55,746 nucleotides of DNA from NCBI RefSeq assembly GCF_007556705.1, contig NZ_VJOL01000011.1:1-55746 (forward strand), given 5' to 3'. This document shows positions 1-10,599 of the stretch, piece after piece. Position 1 is the first letter of the stretch. Each line of letters opens with the position of its first letter. A program made the translations under genes and the position numbers. This stretch comes from Tepidimonas thermarum (GTDB lineage: Bacteria; Pseudomonadota; Gammaproteobacteria; Burkholderiales; Burkholderiaceae_C). A model generated the notes under the pieces. That model was not told the origin of the DNA and searched no databases. It saw only the letters and a program-made list of their open reading frames with translations.

Positions 1-171
1 ATGGGCAAAACGGCCTGCAAACCGGCCGAAATGCACGTCGCAATCGCTGCGCAGCCACGTCTGGGCGGCTCGTTTCTTCGAAAGCAGCGTCACTGGTGCG
101 TTCGAAGGGTATTTTTTCAACGGCCTGCTAAGTATCGGCGATGGCGGCCGCGCTCGAGGGCAAGAAAAACC
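1..171. other. Non-coding start of window, possible insertion-sequence remnant
   Basis: No convincing gene lies in this stretch downstream of rpe. Near 110-132 there is a T-run followed by CAACGGCCTGCTAA, which resembles the terminal sequence seen at the ends of many transposase-encoding elements (TTTTTCAACAGCCTG-type ends). The short plus-strand frame that ends at the TAA there shows no recognisable transposase motif. The window starts here, so a longer element to the left cannot be excluded. This is a resemblance only. Confidence 0.2.
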
Positions 172-849
172 CTAGTTGAGCGCCGCGCGCATCTGGTCGA
201 TCACGGCCTTGTAATCGGGCTTGCCGAAGATGGCGCTGCCCGCCACAAAGGTGTCGGCGCCGGCGTCGGCCACCCGGCGGATGTTGTCGGCCTTGATGCC
301 GCCGTCCACCTCCAGCCGGATGTCCTTGCCGCAGGCGTCGATGCGCCGGCGCGCCTGCTCGACCTTGCGCAAGGCGCTGTCGATGAACGACTGTCCGCCA
401 AAGCCGGGGTTGACGCTCATGATCAGGATCAGGTCCAGGTCGTCGATCACCCAGTCCAACACGTCCAGCGGCGTGGCCGGGTTGAACACCAGGCCGACCT
501 GGCAGCCGCGCGCCTTGATCGCCTGGATGCTGCGGTGCACGTGGGTGCTGGCATCCGGGTGGAAGCTGATCAGGTCCGCGCCGGCATCGGCGAACATCTG
601 CGCCAGGGCGTCCACAGGCTGCACCATCAGGTGCACGTCCAGCGGCACCGGGCGGCCGTCAGGGGTCACGCAGTGCGGCTTGAGCGCCTGCGCCACCGCG
701 GGCCCGATGGTCAGGTTGGGCACGTAATGGTTGTCCATGACGTCGAAGTGGATCCAGTCGGCGCCCGCGGCGATCACGGTGCGCACCTCGTCGCCCAGGC
801 GGGCGAAGTCGGCCGACAGGATGGAGGGGGCGATGCGGTAGCGTTTCAT
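172..849 (-). CDS. rpe: Ribulose-phosphate 3-epimerase
   Basis: The 225-residue product interconverts ribulose 5-phosphate and xylulose 5-phosphate in the pentose phosphate and Calvin pathways and acts in the cytosol. It is a full-length TIM barrel starting [19 protein letters not shown]. The metal-site and catalytic residues of the family are present: His34 and Asp36 in [12 protein letters not shown], His73 in LDVHLMV, and Asp182 in LEVDGGI. The phosphate-binding loops [12 protein letters not shown] (144-155) and FVAGSAIFG (201-209) are also intact. The ATG at 849 gives the normal family N-terminus; the open frame continues upstream but matches nothing known. It is divergent from the Gcr-like gene. 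The phosphoglycolate phosphatase gene that often follows rpe is not seen in the 171 bases downstream. Confidence 0.96.
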   Translation of the reverse strand: MKRYRIAPSILSADFARLGDEVRTVIAAGADWIHFDVMDNHYVPNLTIGPAVAQALKPHCVTPDGRPVPLDVHLMVQPVDALAQMFADAGADLISFHPDASTHVHRSIQAIKARGCQVGLVFNPATPLDVLDWVIDDLDLILIMSVNPGFGGQSFIDSALRKVEQARRRIDACGKDIRLEVDGGIKADNIRRVADAGADTFVAGSAIFGKPDYKAVIDQMRAALN

Positions 850-988
850 GGGCAGGGTACGTGGTGGGTGGCAGGGGGACCCGGCAGGGGTATGCGCCGC
901 GTATTGTGGATCGAATCGGCGTGGCGCGGCTACCATTGCCGCCAATGGCCGTTGCCTTGCCACGGATCGCCACTGCCGCAAAACCGGG

Positions 989-2989
989 ATGACACCACAC
1001 GACGCACACCCCCCCGCCCCGTTGCTCGCGCCCCCCCACGACGCCTCTGTGGCCGGGCTGCGGCTGTGGCTGCGCGATTGGGTGCGTTGGCTGCGCGGGC
1101 CGCGGGCCGAGGTGCGTGCCGTGCTGGCCCGATTGGACGCCTGGCTGCATGCGCTGGAGGCTGACGCATCGGCACGCGCGCGCCTGGCGCGGGCCTGGCA
1201 TGCCTGGACGGCGCACGGGTTGGACTGGGCGTCCCTGTTGGCGGATGAGGGCATGGCGCGGCGGCCCGCGTTCTGGGCGGAGTTTGGCCACCGTCTGCGC
1301 CGGCGGCTGCTGCCGGTGTCGCCGGAAACGAGCGACGCCTCGGAATGGTTTGGTTGGGTGTTCGACGACCCGCTGGATGCGCGCTGGCTGGCGGCGGTGC
1401 CGGCCCGGCAGGTGCAGCGCCTGGCCCGTTTGCTGGCGTTGGAAGGCGAGGCCCCGACCGCGGCCACGGTGTGGTGGCCTGCCTTGCTCGATGCGGTGGG
1501 GATCTGCGTCGCCCAGGTGGTGGTGGCCGGCTTTGAGCCCGAGCTGCGCCAGCGCATGTCGCCGGCGGCGCAGCGCAGCCGTGTCTTTCACGAGCTGGGG
1601 CGCCGGCTCGACGCATTGCGGGATGCGCTGGCCACCCACGGCTGGCATGCGCCGCCCACGCAGGCGGCGCTGCAGGCGTTGCGCGACGGCTTGGATGAGT
1701 GCCGCCGCGCCGCCTACACCGTCTACGCCCATTTGGACGAGCATGGCATTTCCACCGCCGTCGTCTTTCGGCTGCGCCAGCTGCGCGAACGCGTGCTGCG
1801 CGCCAAGCGGCTGCTGGACGCCCTGGGCAGTCCCAATACCGAGCGCGCGGCCTTGCACGTGTTGGCACGGCTGGTGCGCGCCAGCCACGAGGCACGCCGC
1901 ATCGGCCCCCTGGTGGCGCGCACCTCGCAGCTGCTGGCGCAGCGCGTGACCGAGCGCAACGCCGAAACCGGCGAGCACTACATCAGCCGCAACCGTGCGG
2001 AATATGGCGTGATGCTGCGGCGCGCGCTTGGCGGTGGCGCCGTGCTGGGGTTGACGACTTGGAGCAAGCTGGCGCTGACATCGCTGGGGCTGACCGCCTT
2101 CTGGGGTGGACTGGCTGCCGGGCTCAACTACGCGGCGTGGTTCGTGCTCATCATGCTGCTGCACTGGACGGTGGCGACCAAGCAGCCTGCCATGACCGCC
2201 CCGGCGCTGGCCGCGCGCCTGAAGCACCTGCACAGTCGCGAGGCGGTGCTGCGCTTCGTCGACGAAGTGGCGCATCTGCTGCGCTCGCAGGTGGCGGCCA
2301 TTGCCGGCAACCTGCTGGCTGTCATCCCGGCGGTATGGCTGTTGGACGCGGGCTGGCGGCTGTGGCGCGGGACGTCGCTGATCGACGCCGCCAAGGCCGA
2401 GCACCTGCTGGCCGCGCATCAGCTGTGGGGGCCGACCCTGCTGCTGGCCGCGGGCACGGGCGTGCTGCTGTTTGCCAGCAGCCTGATCGCGGGCTGGGTG
2501 GAAAACGCCTTTGTGCTGTACCGGCTGGACAGCGCGCTGGCCCACCACCCCACCTGGCAGCGTTGGCTGGGGCCCGAGCGCGCACGGCGCTGGGCGGCAT
2601 GGCTGCGCACCCATGTCTCGGGGCTGGCGGCCAACATCTCGTTGGGCCTGTTGCTTGGGCTGGTGCCGGCGCTGCTGGGGTTTTTCGGCATCCCGTTCGA
2701 TGTGCGCCACGTCACGCTGGTCACGGGGCAGCTCACCGCCGCGGTGGCGGCGCTCGGTCCCGAGGCGCTGTTGCGCGGCGACGTGGCCTCCGCGCTGGTG
2801 GCGACGCTGCTGGTGGGGCCCATCAACCTGGCGGTGAGCTTTTATCTGGCCTTCCGGCTGGCGCTCAAGGCGCAGGGCATCAATGCGGTCAACCGCCAGC
2901 GCATCCAGCAGGCGCTTGCGCACCGCTGGCGCAAGGCACCCGGCAGTTTTTTGTGGCCGCCGCCAGACGATGCGCCCCCGCGCAGCTGA
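989..2989 (+). CDS. gcr: Gcr-family 'site-specific recombinase' membrane protein
   Basis: The 666-residue protein belongs to the betaproteobacterial family annotated as site-specific recombinase (Gcr, Pfam SpecificRecomb), named after a gonococcal gene. The first two thirds are soluble and rich in Ala, Arg and Leu. The C-terminal third carries several hydrophobic segments, for example around [46 protein letters not shown] and [20 protein letters not shown], so it looks like an inner-membrane protein. I see no tyrosine- or serine-recombinase catalytic motif, so the recombinase label is historical and doubtful. The ATG at 989 was chosen because the protein becomes family-like from there; an in-frame ATG at 848 would overlap the rpe start. 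Confidence 0.8.
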   Translation: MTPHDAHPPAPLLAPPHDASVAGLRLWLRDWVRWLRGPRAEVRAVLARLDAWLHALEADASARARLARAWHAWTAHGLDWASLLADEGMARRPAFWAEFGHRLRRRLLPVSPETSDASEWFGWVFDDPLDARWLAAVPARQVQRLARLLALEGEAPTAATVWWPALLDAVGICVAQVVVAGFEPELRQRMSPAAQRSRVFHELGRRLDALRDALATHGWHAPPTQAALQALRDGLDECRRAAYTVYAHLDEHGISTAVVFRLRQLRERVLRAKRLLDALGSPNTERAALHVLARLVRASHEARRIGPLVARTSQLLAQRVTERNAETGEHYISRNRAEYGVMLRRALGGGAVLGLTTWSKLALTSLGLTAFWGGLAAGLNYAAWFVLIMLLHWTVATKQPAMTAPALAARLKHLHSREAVLRFVDEVAHLLRSQVAAIAGNLLAVIPAVWLLDAGWRLWRGTSLIDAAKAEHLLAAHQLWGPTLLLAAGTGVLLFASSLIAGWVENAFVLYRLDSALAHHPTWQRWLGPERARRWAAWLRTHVSGLAANISLGLLLGLVPALLGFFGIPFDVRHVTLVTGQLTAAVAALGPEALLRGDVASALVATLLVGPINLAVSFYLAFRLALKAQGINAVNRQRIQQALAHRWRKAPGSFLWPPPDDAPPRS

Positions 2990-3026
2990 TGTGGCCACTC
3001 GGGCTGTCCCCGGCGATGGAGGCGCG

Positions 3027-4064
3027 ATGGGCGAATTCGATCTGATCCGCACGCATTTTTGGCGCGGCGCAGCCGCACGGCCCGATGGCACCGGGGTGCT
3101 GCTGGGCAACGGCGATGACGCCGCGCTGTTGGCCCCCGCGCCGGGGATGGCGCTGGCCGTATCCACCGATATGTTGGTGGCGGGGCGGCATTTTTTGCCC
3201 GACGTCGACCCCGAGGCGCTGGGCCACAAGGCGCTGGCGGTCAACCTCAGCGATTTGGCCGCCATGGGCGCCCGGCCCCTGGCCTGCACGCTGGCGCTGG
3301 CGCTGCCGCAGCCCGACGCGGCGTGGCTGCAGGGGTTGGCGCGCGGGCTGTTGGCGCTGGCCGACGCGCACGGTTGCGCCCTGATCGGCGGCGACACCAC
3401 GGCCGGGCCGCTCAACCTGTGCCTGACCGTGGTGGGCGAAGTGGCGCCGGCGCAGGCGCTGCGCCGCGACGCTGCCCGCGTGGGGGACGACATCTGGGTC
3501 AGCGGCACCCCTGGCGTGGCGCGCCTGGGGCTGGCGTTGTTGCGTGGCGAGCAGGCGCTGCAGGGCGCCGGGGCCGAGGCGGCGCGGCAGCAACTGCTGC
3601 GCCCGGCGCCGCGCGTGGCGCTGGGGCTAGCCTTGCGCGGGGTGGCGCACGCCGCGGCCGATGTCAGCGACGGCCTGCTGGCCGATTTGGGGCACATCCT
3701 GGTGGCCAGCGGGGTGGCGGCCGAGCTCGATGTGGAGGCGCTGCTGCAGCGCGCGGCCGCCAACGACGCGCTGCACGCCCTGCCGCTGGCGACGCGGCTG
3801 GGGTATGTGCTGGCGGGGGGGGACGACTACGAACTCGTCTTTACCGCCGCGCCGGCGCACCGCGCGGCGGTGCAGGCCGCAGCGGCCCAGGCCAGCACGC
3901 CCGTGACGCGCATCGGCCGTGTCGTGGCGGGCGTGCCGGCTGGGCATGTGCTGGAGCCCGGTGCGTCGCGGGTTCGACTGTGCGACGCGGAGGGGCAGCC
4001 CTACGCGCTGCCGCCCGGCGTGGCTTTGGGGGGGTTCGATCATTTCGCTACCATGGCGCCATGA
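3027..4064 (+). CDS. thiL: Thiamine-monophosphate kinase
   Basis: The 345-residue enzyme phosphorylates thiamine monophosphate to thiamine pyrophosphate with ATP, the last step of thiamine cofactor synthesis. It starts MGEFDLIRTHF, the classical ThiL N-terminus. Metal- and nucleotide-binding motifs are GNGDDAAL (28-35), STDMLVAGRHF (46-56), HKALAVNLSDLAAMGA (67-82), GGDTT (121-125), DVSDGLLADLGH and AGGDDYEL near the C-terminus. It is the first gene of a coupled run; its TGA overlaps the ATG of the NUDIX gene in an ATGA. The same gene cluster (thiL next to pgpA and pncC) is common in Burkholderiales. Confidence 0.95.
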   Translation: MGEFDLIRTHFWRGAAARPDGTGVLLGNGDDAALLAPAPGMALAVSTDMLVAGRHFLPDVDPEALGHKALAVNLSDLAAMGARPLACTLALALPQPDAAWLQGLARGLLALADAHGCALIGGDTTAGPLNLCLTVVGEVAPAQALRRDAARVGDDIWVSGTPGVARLGLALLRGEQALQGAGAEAARQQLLRPAPRVALGLALRGVAHAAADVSDGLLADLGHILVASGVAAELDVEALLQRAAANDALHALPLATRLGYVLAGGDDYELVFTAAPAHRAAVQAAAAQASTPVTRIGRVVAGVPAGHVLEPGASRVRLCDAEGQPYALPPGVALGGFDHFATMAP

Positions 4065-4945
4065 GCACCGCTGCCCCAGCCGCATCTTCCGCCGCCGCCG
4101 ATGAGGCACCGCCGCGCGCGGCCGCGTCGGTGGTGTTGCTTCGCGACAGCGCCGACGGCCTGCAGGTGCTGCTGCTGCAGCGGCACCGCGATGCGCGGGT
4201 GCTGGGCGGGTTGTACGTCTTCCCTGGCGGCAAGGTGGATCCGGAGGACGCCGCGCCCGAGTGGGTCGCCCATCTGGACGCGCCGGTCGGCACCCTGCCG
4301 GCACGCCTGGGCGAGCCCGGGCTGACCCCCGCGGCGGCGCAAGCTTTGTACGTGGCGGCCGCGCGCGAATTGTGGGAGGAAGCCGGTGTGGCCCTGGTGG
4401 ATGCGCCGGCGGCGCTGGCCGCACTGCCGGCGGGCGCGGCGGCGGGTGGCTGGCGCGCGCAGCTGGCGGCTGCGGGAGTGCGGCTGTCCACCGCGGCGCT
4501 GCGGCCGTGGTCGCGCTGGATCACCCCGCGCAACCCGCCCGTGGGCACCCCGCGGTTCGATACGCGCTTTTTTCTGGCGCGGCTGCCTGCGGGGGCGCAG
4601 GTCCGCCACGACGCGTTCGAGGCCAGCGATAGCCTGTGGCTCACCCCGCGCGCGGCCTTGCAGCGCTACTGGGCGCGCGAGATCGAGCTCATACCACCCC
4701 AGCTCATGGGGCTGGCGCAGCTGGCGCGCCACGCCACCGTGGCCGACGCCTGGGCCGAGGCGGCGGGCCGCACGCCGCCGTGCATTCAGCCCGAGCAGTT
4801 TCGCGACGGCGAGCACCGCGCCATGTGCTACCCCGGCGACCCGCTGCACCCCGTGGCCGAGCGCGCCTTGCCCGGCCCGACGCGGCTGCGGCTGGTCCAG
4901 GGGCGCTTCGAGCCGTTCGATGGCTTTGCGGGGTGGTTTGCATGA
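4061..4945 (+). CDS. NUDIX hydrolase with split NUDIX box (NUDT19/NUDT7-like)
   Basis: The 294-residue protein has a NUDIX core in two pieces: YVFPGGKVDPED at about 52-63 and, after roughly 38 inserted residues, ARELWEEAG at 101-109. This spacing is typical of the NUDT19/NUDT7-like group, some members of which act on CoA or acyl-CoA, so a nucleoside-diphosphate derivative is the likely substrate class. The exact substrate cannot be read from sequence. The start ATG overlaps the thiL stop (ATGA) and its own stop overlaps the pgpA start (ATGA), so all three are probably co-transcribed and translationally coupled. Confidence 0.85.
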   Translation: MSTAAPAASSAAADEAPPRAAASVVLLRDSADGLQVLLLQRHRDARVLGGLYVFPGGKVDPEDAAPEWVAHLDAPVGTLPARLGEPGLTPAAAQALYVAAARELWEEAGVALVDAPAALAALPAGAAAGGWRAQLAAAGVRLSTAALRPWSRWITPRNPPVGTPRFDTRFFLARLPAGAQVRHDAFEASDSLWLTPRAALQRYWAREIELIPPQLMGLAQLARHATVADAWAEAAGRTPPCIQPEQFRDGEHRAMCYPGDPLHPVAERALPGPTRLRLVQGRFEPFDGFAGWFA

Positions 4946-5472
4946 ACGCCGCGGTCGAGCACGTCCCCGTTCCGTCGGTGCGCTTCATGTGTGCGCGCCT
5001 GTCGCACCTGATCGCGCTGGGGTTCGGCGCCGGGTTGTCGCGCTGGGCGCCGGGCACCGTGGGCACGCTGTGGGCTTGGGCGGCGTTTTTGCTCATCGAC
5101 GCGTTGGCAGCACCCGGCGATGCGGGCTGGGCGGTGATCATCGGCATGGGTGTGCTGGTGGGCTGGTGGGCGAGCACGGCCACGGCGCGCCGCGCGGGCA
5201 TGGCCGATCCCGGCTTCGTCGTGATCGACGAGGTGGTGGCGTTTTGGCTGGTGCTGTGGATGGCCGCCCCCGGCGGGCTGTGGGGGCAGGTGGTGTGCTT
5301 TGCGCTGTTTCGCTGCTTCGACGCGGCCAAGCCGGGGCCGGTGGCCTGGGCCGACCAGGTCTGCAAGGGGCCGGGCTGGCGCGGCGGCTGGGGCGTGATG
5401 TTCGACGACCTGGTGGCGGCGTTTTGCACGCTGCTGGTCATCGCGCTGTGGCGCTTTGCGTGGGGGGGCTGA
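4942..5472 (+). CDS. pgpA: Phosphatidylglycerophosphatase A
   Basis: The 176-residue inner-membrane enzyme dephosphorylates phosphatidylglycerophosphate to phosphatidylglycerol. Family motifs are intact: [18 protein letters not shown] (29-46), [14 protein letters not shown] (90-103, with the conserved Asp-Glu pair), [15 protein letters not shown] (124-138) and [13 protein letters not shown] (148-160, with Asp-Asp). Three to four hydrophobic segments are visible. The start overlaps the NUDIX stop (ATGA), and pncC begins 4 bases after its stop. Confidence 0.93.
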   Translation: MNAAVEHVPVPSVRFMCARLSHLIALGFGAGLSRWAPGTVGTLWAWAAFLLIDALAAPGDAGWAVIIGMGVLVGWWASTATARRAGMADPGFVVIDEVVAFWLVLWMAAPGGLWGQVVCFALFRCFDAAKPGPVAWADQVCKGPGWRGGWGVMFDDLVAAFCTLLVIALWRFAWGG

Positions 5473-5476
5473 GGCG

Positions 5477-5992
5477 ATGGCGTGCGCGCCACCCCTGTGG
5501 GTGCCCGATGCGGTCTGGCCCGGCGTGCAGGCGCTGGCCGCGGCGTTGCTGGCGCGCGGCTGGCGGCTGGCCACCGCCGAGAGCTGCACCGGCGGGCTGG
5601 TGGCGGCGTGCTGCACCGCGCTGGCGGGGTCCAGCGACTGGTTCGAGCGCGGCTACGTCACGTACGCCAATGCCGCCAAGGTCGCCGAGCTGGGCGTGGA
5701 CGCAGCCCTGATCGCCACCCACGGGGCCGTCAGCGAGCCGGTGGCGCGCGCCATGGCGCACGGCGCCGCGGCCGCTGCGGGCGTGCCGGTGTCGTTGGCC
5801 ATCACCGGCATTGCCGGGCCCAGCGGCGGCAGCGCCGCCAAGCCGGTGGGCACGGTGTGGTTCGGTTGGTGCGTGGCCGGCCGGGTCGAGACGCAGTGCC
5901 AGCGCTTCGCCGGCGATCGCGCCGCCGTGCGCGCGGCAGCGGTCGAGCACGCCTTGGCCGGGCTGCTGCAGCGGTTGGCGGCGGCCGGCTGA
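5477..5992 (+). CDS. pncC: Nicotinamide-nucleotide amidase (CinA C-terminal family)
   Basis: The 171-residue protein deamidates nicotinamide mononucleotide to nicotinate mononucleotide in pyridine nucleotide recycling. It is the stand-alone CinA C-terminal domain: [20 protein letters not shown] (about 32-51) contains the catalytic serine at position 36, and [20 protein letters not shown] is the second signature. The ATG at 5477 follows the pgpA stop by 4 bases; a second in-frame ATG at 5456 would overlap pgpA and adds residues unlike the family. It closes the thiL-NUDIX-pgpA-pncC run and converges on the UPF0149 gene. Confidence 0.93.
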   Translation: MACAPPLWVPDAVWPGVQALAAALLARGWRLATAESCTGGLVAACCTALAGSSDWFERGYVTYANAAKVAELGVDAALIATHGAVSEPVARAMAHGAAAAAGVPVSLAITGIAGPSGGSAAKPVGTVWFGWCVAGRVETQCQRFAGDRAAVRAAAVEHALAGLLQRLAAAG

Positions 5993-6031
5993 CGCCGGAT
6001 CACGGTTGGCGTGGGCGCCCCAGGCGGCGGG

Positions 6032-6865
<834 letters not shown>

Positions 6866-6908
6866 GGCCGCAGTGTAGCCGGCTTGCCGGTGCCAGAGGC
6901 GCGGCGGC

Positions 6909-7985
6909 TTAGACCGCCAGGTCGATTTGCTGCAACGGCCGCGCCTGCCCCGCTTCGGTCAGGTACAGCCCGCTGCTGCGCAGGCGGCCCGCCTCGCCCA
7001 GCGCGAAGGGCGTGGCCACGCGGCCCAGGTGCAGCGCCCCGACGCCGGCCTCGGCCAGTGTTTGCAGGCGGTCGGTGCCGCCGTCGCGCGTCCACACGCG
7101 CAACTGCTCGAACGCGGCGTCGCCGGCGTCGATCCAGCCGTTGCCGTCGTTGTCCAGTGCGGCCAGTTCGGCAAAGCCGTCGCCGCTGAGCGCCCCAAAG
7201 AGCTCGCGCCCGTCGTCGATGCTGCCGTTGCCGTTGCGGTCCAGCGCCAAAAAGCCGCTGCCGCTGGCGACGAACGGCACCGACTCGGGGCTGCCGTCGG
7301 CATCGAGGTCGAAGGCAAAGCGCATATCGGTGAGGGTGGGCGGGGCACCGTCGAGGGCCAGCACCAGCGGGTCCTGCAGGCGCTGCGCCGCGCCGCCGGC
7401 GCGCAGCGACAGCGCGCGCACGTCCACGGTTTCGCTGCGCAGCGCCAAGCGCAGCTCGAAGTCGATGGCGGTGCCGTCGGCCAGCGCCACGCGGCCCCGG
7501 GCCTCGAAGGCCACCGTGTGCGATTCGGTGCGGATCTCGACGTGGTCGTACGCCAAACCCCACGTCGGCGCGGTGGCGGTGGTGTCCGCTGCGGGTATGG
7601 CAGGCCCGCCGTCCGCCGGACGCGAGGGCTGCCATGCTTCGGCGCGAAAGACGCGCACGCGCAGGCCGGTCAGGGCCTCGATCATGCGCGCCAGCGTGCG
7701 CAGCCGCGGCTCCAGGCCATCGTCGGGGGTGTCCGCGCTGACCCGGGTGTCGTCGGCCGCGTGGGCGGTGGCGCGGCTGTCGTGGGCGGGGCGCCCCACG
7801 GCGCTCCCGGGTACCGCGTCGGGGCGGGAGGCGGCCGCGCGCGGCGACAACTGCAGCAGGGCCGACGGGCGGGGCGCGGGCGACGGTGGCGGGCTGCGCC
7901 AGACCTGCCAACGCGTCTGGGTCTGCGTGCGCACGGCGCGCTCGGCCTGGCTGTCCAGCGCAACGGTGCTGTGGGCGATTTTCAT
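6909..7985 (-). CDS. Protein with repeated EF-hand-like calcium loops
   Basis: The 358-residue protein has a low-complexity Pro/Ala/Asp-rich first third (to about 90), a helical stretch [16 protein letters not shown] (97-110), a beta-rich middle, and then three acidic loops: DLDADGSPE (226-234), [11 protein letters not shown] (249-259) and [11 protein letters not shown] (278-288). These match the DxDxDG calcium-binding loop of EF-hand and dockerin-type repeats. No signal peptide is obvious. Members of this loosely defined family are annotated as VCBS or calcium-binding hypothetical proteins. It is divergent from the Lon-like protease with only 68 bases between the start codons, so the two share a control region. 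Confidence 0.75.
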   Translation of the reverse strand: MKIAHSTVALDSQAERAVRTQTQTRWQVWRSPPPSPAPRPSALLQLSPRAAASRPDAVPGSAVGRPAHDSRATAHAADDTRVSADTPDDGLEPRLRTLARMIEALTGLRVRVFRAEAWQPSRPADGGPAIPAADTTATAPTWGLAYDHVEIRTESHTVAFEARGRVALADGTAIDFELRLALRSETVDVRALSLRAGGAAQRLQDPLVLALDGAPPTLTDMRFAFDLDADGSPESVPFVASGSGFLALDRNGNGSIDDGRELFGALSGDGFAELAALDNDGNGWIDAGDAAFEQLRVWTRDGGTDRLQTLAEAGVGALHLGRVATPFALGEAGRLRSSGLYLTEAGQARPLQQIDLAV

Positions 7986-8053
7986 GCCGCAGGTATCGGC
8001 CGTGTCGCGTCGGTGCTGCAGCCAGGCCCGACGAACGGCGCTAGACTGGCCGC

Positions 8054-10564
8054 ATGAACGATGCCGCTGCCGTGCCTGACCCCGCCAACCCACCCGTGGA
8101 TGCGCATGCGCCCCCCGGCGCCCAGCGGCTGCCGGTGGAGGCGCTGCGCCTGCGCGTCGATCCCGCGGCGTTGGGGTTCGAGGATACGTCCGCCCTGGCG
8201 CATGAACCTTTGCCGTGGATCGGACAGGAGCGGGCGCACACCGCGGCGCGCTTCGGGTTGGGGATCGACCAACCGCACACGCACCTGTTCGTGCTGGGCG
8301 AGGTGGGCACGGGCCGCTCCACCTTGTTGGTGCAAGAGATGCGCGCAGCGGCTGCGGCGCGGCCGGTCCCGCCTGACCTGTGTTATTTGCACAACTTCGA
8401 CGTGCCCGAGCGTCCGCGGGCCTTGCGATTGCCGGCCGGGCAGGGGCGCGAGCTGCGCCAGCGCATGGCCGCGTTTTGCCGCATCCTGCAGACCGAGATC
8501 CCCAAGCGGCTTAGCGAGCCCAGTTTCAAAGCCGCCTTGTCGGCGCTGGAGAAAACCTACAGCGACCGCGAGGCCGAGGCGTATGCGGCGCTGTCGGCCT
8601 TTGCCCGGGCGCGCCACTTTGCGTTGCGGCGCGAGGGCGGTCAGCTCATCTTCACGCTGGTCGATGAACAGGGCGAGCCGTTGACGGCCGATGCGCTGGC
8701 CGCACTCGACCCCACGCGGCGCGCCGCCTACGACGAGGGCGAGCGCGAGCTGCGTGCCGAGATCCTGCGGTTTCTGGAGGTCACCGGGCCGCTGGAGCGG
8801 GCGTTGCGCGATGGCGTGGAGGCGCTGCGCCGCCAGGCCGTGCGGCCGCTGCTGGAGCGCGAGCTCGACGCCATCCGCCAGAGCCTGCGCAAACAGTTCA
8901 AGGACACGCGCAAGCTCGGCCAGTGGCTCGACGGGGTGGAGCGCGACGTTCTGGACAACCTCGATCTGTTCGAGCCCACCGACCCCGACGACGACGCCGA
9001 GCGCCGCGACGCGCTCGAGCGCCGGCTGCAGCGCTACCGCGTCAACCTGGTGGTGGACAACGCCGAGACCGAAGGGGCCCCCGTCATCGTCGAAGACAAC
9101 CCGCTGTACCGGCCGCTGTTTGGCAGCATCGAGTACCAGACCGACAACGATGTGCTGGTCACCGACTTCAGCCGCATCCGCGCCGGCAGCTTGCTGCGCG
9201 CGCATGGTGGCTTTTTGATGCTGCACGTGCGCGACCTGCTGGTCGACGACCTGGTGTGGGAAAAGCTGCGCCGCTTCCTGCGCAGCGGCCGGCTGCAGAT
9301 CGAGGAGCCGGGCACGATGTTTTCGGCACTGGCCACGACCTCGCTCGAACCCGAGGCGGTGGACGTGGACGTCAAGCTGGTGCTCATCGGCTCGCACGAG
9401 CAGTTTTACGCGCTGCAGCAGGGCGACCCGGAGTTTGCGCGGCACTTTCGCATCCAAGTCGATTTTGCCGATGCCTTTGCCGCCACCGACGAGACGCGCC
9501 GTGCCACCGGCGTGTTCGTCGCCCACACGGTGCGGCGCCTGGGGCTGCCCGCCTTTACCGCCGATGCGGTCGCGCGTCTGATCGAGGACAGCCACCGCGA
9601 AGCCGAAGACCGCACCCGCCAAAGTGCCGCCTTCGCCCGCACCGAGGCGTTGGTCGTCGAGGCGGCCGAAGTGGCGCGCCAGCGCGGCGCGAGGCGCGTC
9701 GAACGCGCCGACGTGGCGCAGGCGATCGCTGCGCGCAACCGCCGCCACGACTACCCGGATCAGCGCCTGCGCGAAGCGGTGCTCGAGGGCGATCGCGTCG
9801 TGCACGTGCGTGGCGCGCGCATCGGACAGCTCAACGGCCTGTCGGTTATCGACCTGGGCGACTACCGCTTTGGCCTGCCCATCCGCGTGGCCGCGCGCAC
9901 GCTGCCCGGTACCGAGGGCCTGCTCAACATCGAGCGCGAGGTGTCCCTCTCCGGCCCCATCCACGACAAGGCGGTGCTGGTGCTGCACAGCTACCTCTCG
10001 GCCCTGTTCGCGCCGCTGGCACCGCTGGCGCTGACCGCCTCCATCATGTTCGAGCAGGAGTACGCGGGCGTCGAGGGCGACTCGGCCTCATGCGCCGAGT
10101 TCTACGCCTTGTTGTCGGCACTGTCCGGGCTGCCGCTGCGCCAGGGCATCGCGGTCACCGGCGCCCTCAACGCGTTTGGCGAGGTGCTGCCGGTGGGTGG
10201 CGTCAACGAAAAGATCGAGGGCTTCTACCGCGTCTGTGCTGCGCAGGGGCTCGACGGCACCCAGGGCGTGCTGATCCCGGCACGCAACCGCCGCCACCTC
10301 GTGCTGGCCGACGATGTTTGCGCGGCGGTCGAGGCGGGGCGGTTCCACGTCTGGGCCGTGGACCACGTGGCCGATGGCATGACCTTGCTCACCGGCGTGC
10401 GCTTTGGCGACCCCACCCCCTGGACGGCCACCGCGCCGCTGCACCCCGGCCCCGAGGCCTACCAGGCCGACACCGTGCTGGGACGCGCCGCGGCCACGCT
10501 GGCCGCCTACCGCCGCGCCTGCCTGCGCGCGGGCAACCCGCGCGCGTGGCGGCGTCGCGGCTGA
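8054..10564 (+). CDS. Lon-like (S16, LonH/YcbZ-type) protease with degenerate ATPase motifs
   Basis: The 836-residue cytosolic protein has an N-terminal AAA-type module, a coiled helical insertion (about 130-330), and a C-terminal Lon proteolytic domain. The catalytic dyad is present: Ser677 in EGDSASCAE and Lys720 in GGVNEKIEG, 43 residues apart as in Lon. The Walker A region is GEVGTGRST (82-90), with Arg where Lys is expected. The Walker B region is GGFLMLHVRDLL (about 385-396), without the usual hydrophobic-Asp-Glu. So peptidase activity looks possible, but ATP hydrolysis may be weak or absent, as reported for some LonC-type enzymes. I infer that; the assignment to the Lon-related putative protease family is solid. 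Confidence 0.88.
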   Translation: MNDAAAVPDPANPPVDAHAPPGAQRLPVEALRLRVDPAALGFEDTSALAHEPLPWIGQERAHTAARFGLGIDQPHTHLFVLGEVGTGRSTLLVQEMRAAAAARPVPPDLCYLHNFDVPERPRALRLPAGQGRELRQRMAAFCRILQTEIPKRLSEPSFKAALSALEKTYSDREAEAYAALSAFARARHFALRREGGQLIFTLVDEQGEPLTADALAALDPTRRAAYDEGERELRAEILRFLEVTGPLERALRDGVEALRRQAVRPLLERELDAIRQSLRKQFKDTRKLGQWLDGVERDVLDNLDLFEPTDPDDDAERRDALERRLQRYRVNLVVDNAETEGAPVIVEDNPLYRPLFGSIEYQTDNDVLVTDFSRIRAGSLLRAHGGFLMLHVRDLLVDDLVWEKLRRFLRSGRLQIEEPGTMFSALATTSLEPEAVDVDVKLVLIGSHEQFYALQQGDPEFARHFRIQVDFADAFAATDETRRATGVFVAHTVRRLGLPAFTADAVARLIEDSHREAEDRTRQSAAFARTEALVVEAAEVARQRGARRVERADVAQAIAARNRRHDYPDQRLREAVLEGDRVVHVRGARIGQLNGLSVIDLGDYRFGLPIRVAARTLPGTEGLLNIEREVSLSGPIHDKAVLVLHSYLSALFAPLAPLALTASIMFEQEYAGVEGDSASCAEFYALLSALSGLPLRQGIAVTGALNAFGEVLPVGGVNEKIEGFYRVCAAQGLDGTQGVLIPARNRRHLVLADDVCAAVEAGRFHVWAVDHVADGMTLLTGVRFGDPTPWTATAPLHPGPEAYQADTVLGRAAATLAAYRRACLRAGNPRAWRRRG

Positions 10565-10599
10565 GCGGCCCCGGCGCTGCCGAAGGTCGCCGAGCCGGA

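Noticed and set aside
145-160. Closely spaced NotI-like and XhoI-like sites (GCGGCCGC, CTCGAG) that could suggest cloning-vector sequence
   Set aside because: Both hexamer/octamer types are common in GC-rich DNA and no vector sequence surrounds them.
989-2989. True site-specific recombinase with a nearby invertible element
   Set aside because: The protein lacks recombinase catalytic motifs, has membrane spans, and no inverted-repeat-bounded segment is seen nearby.
659-3763. Open frame of 1034 codons on the minus strand opposite the Gcr-like and thiL genes
   Set aside because: It is a shadow frame of high-GC coding DNA; the translation is low-complexity and the plus-strand genes carry clear family motifs.
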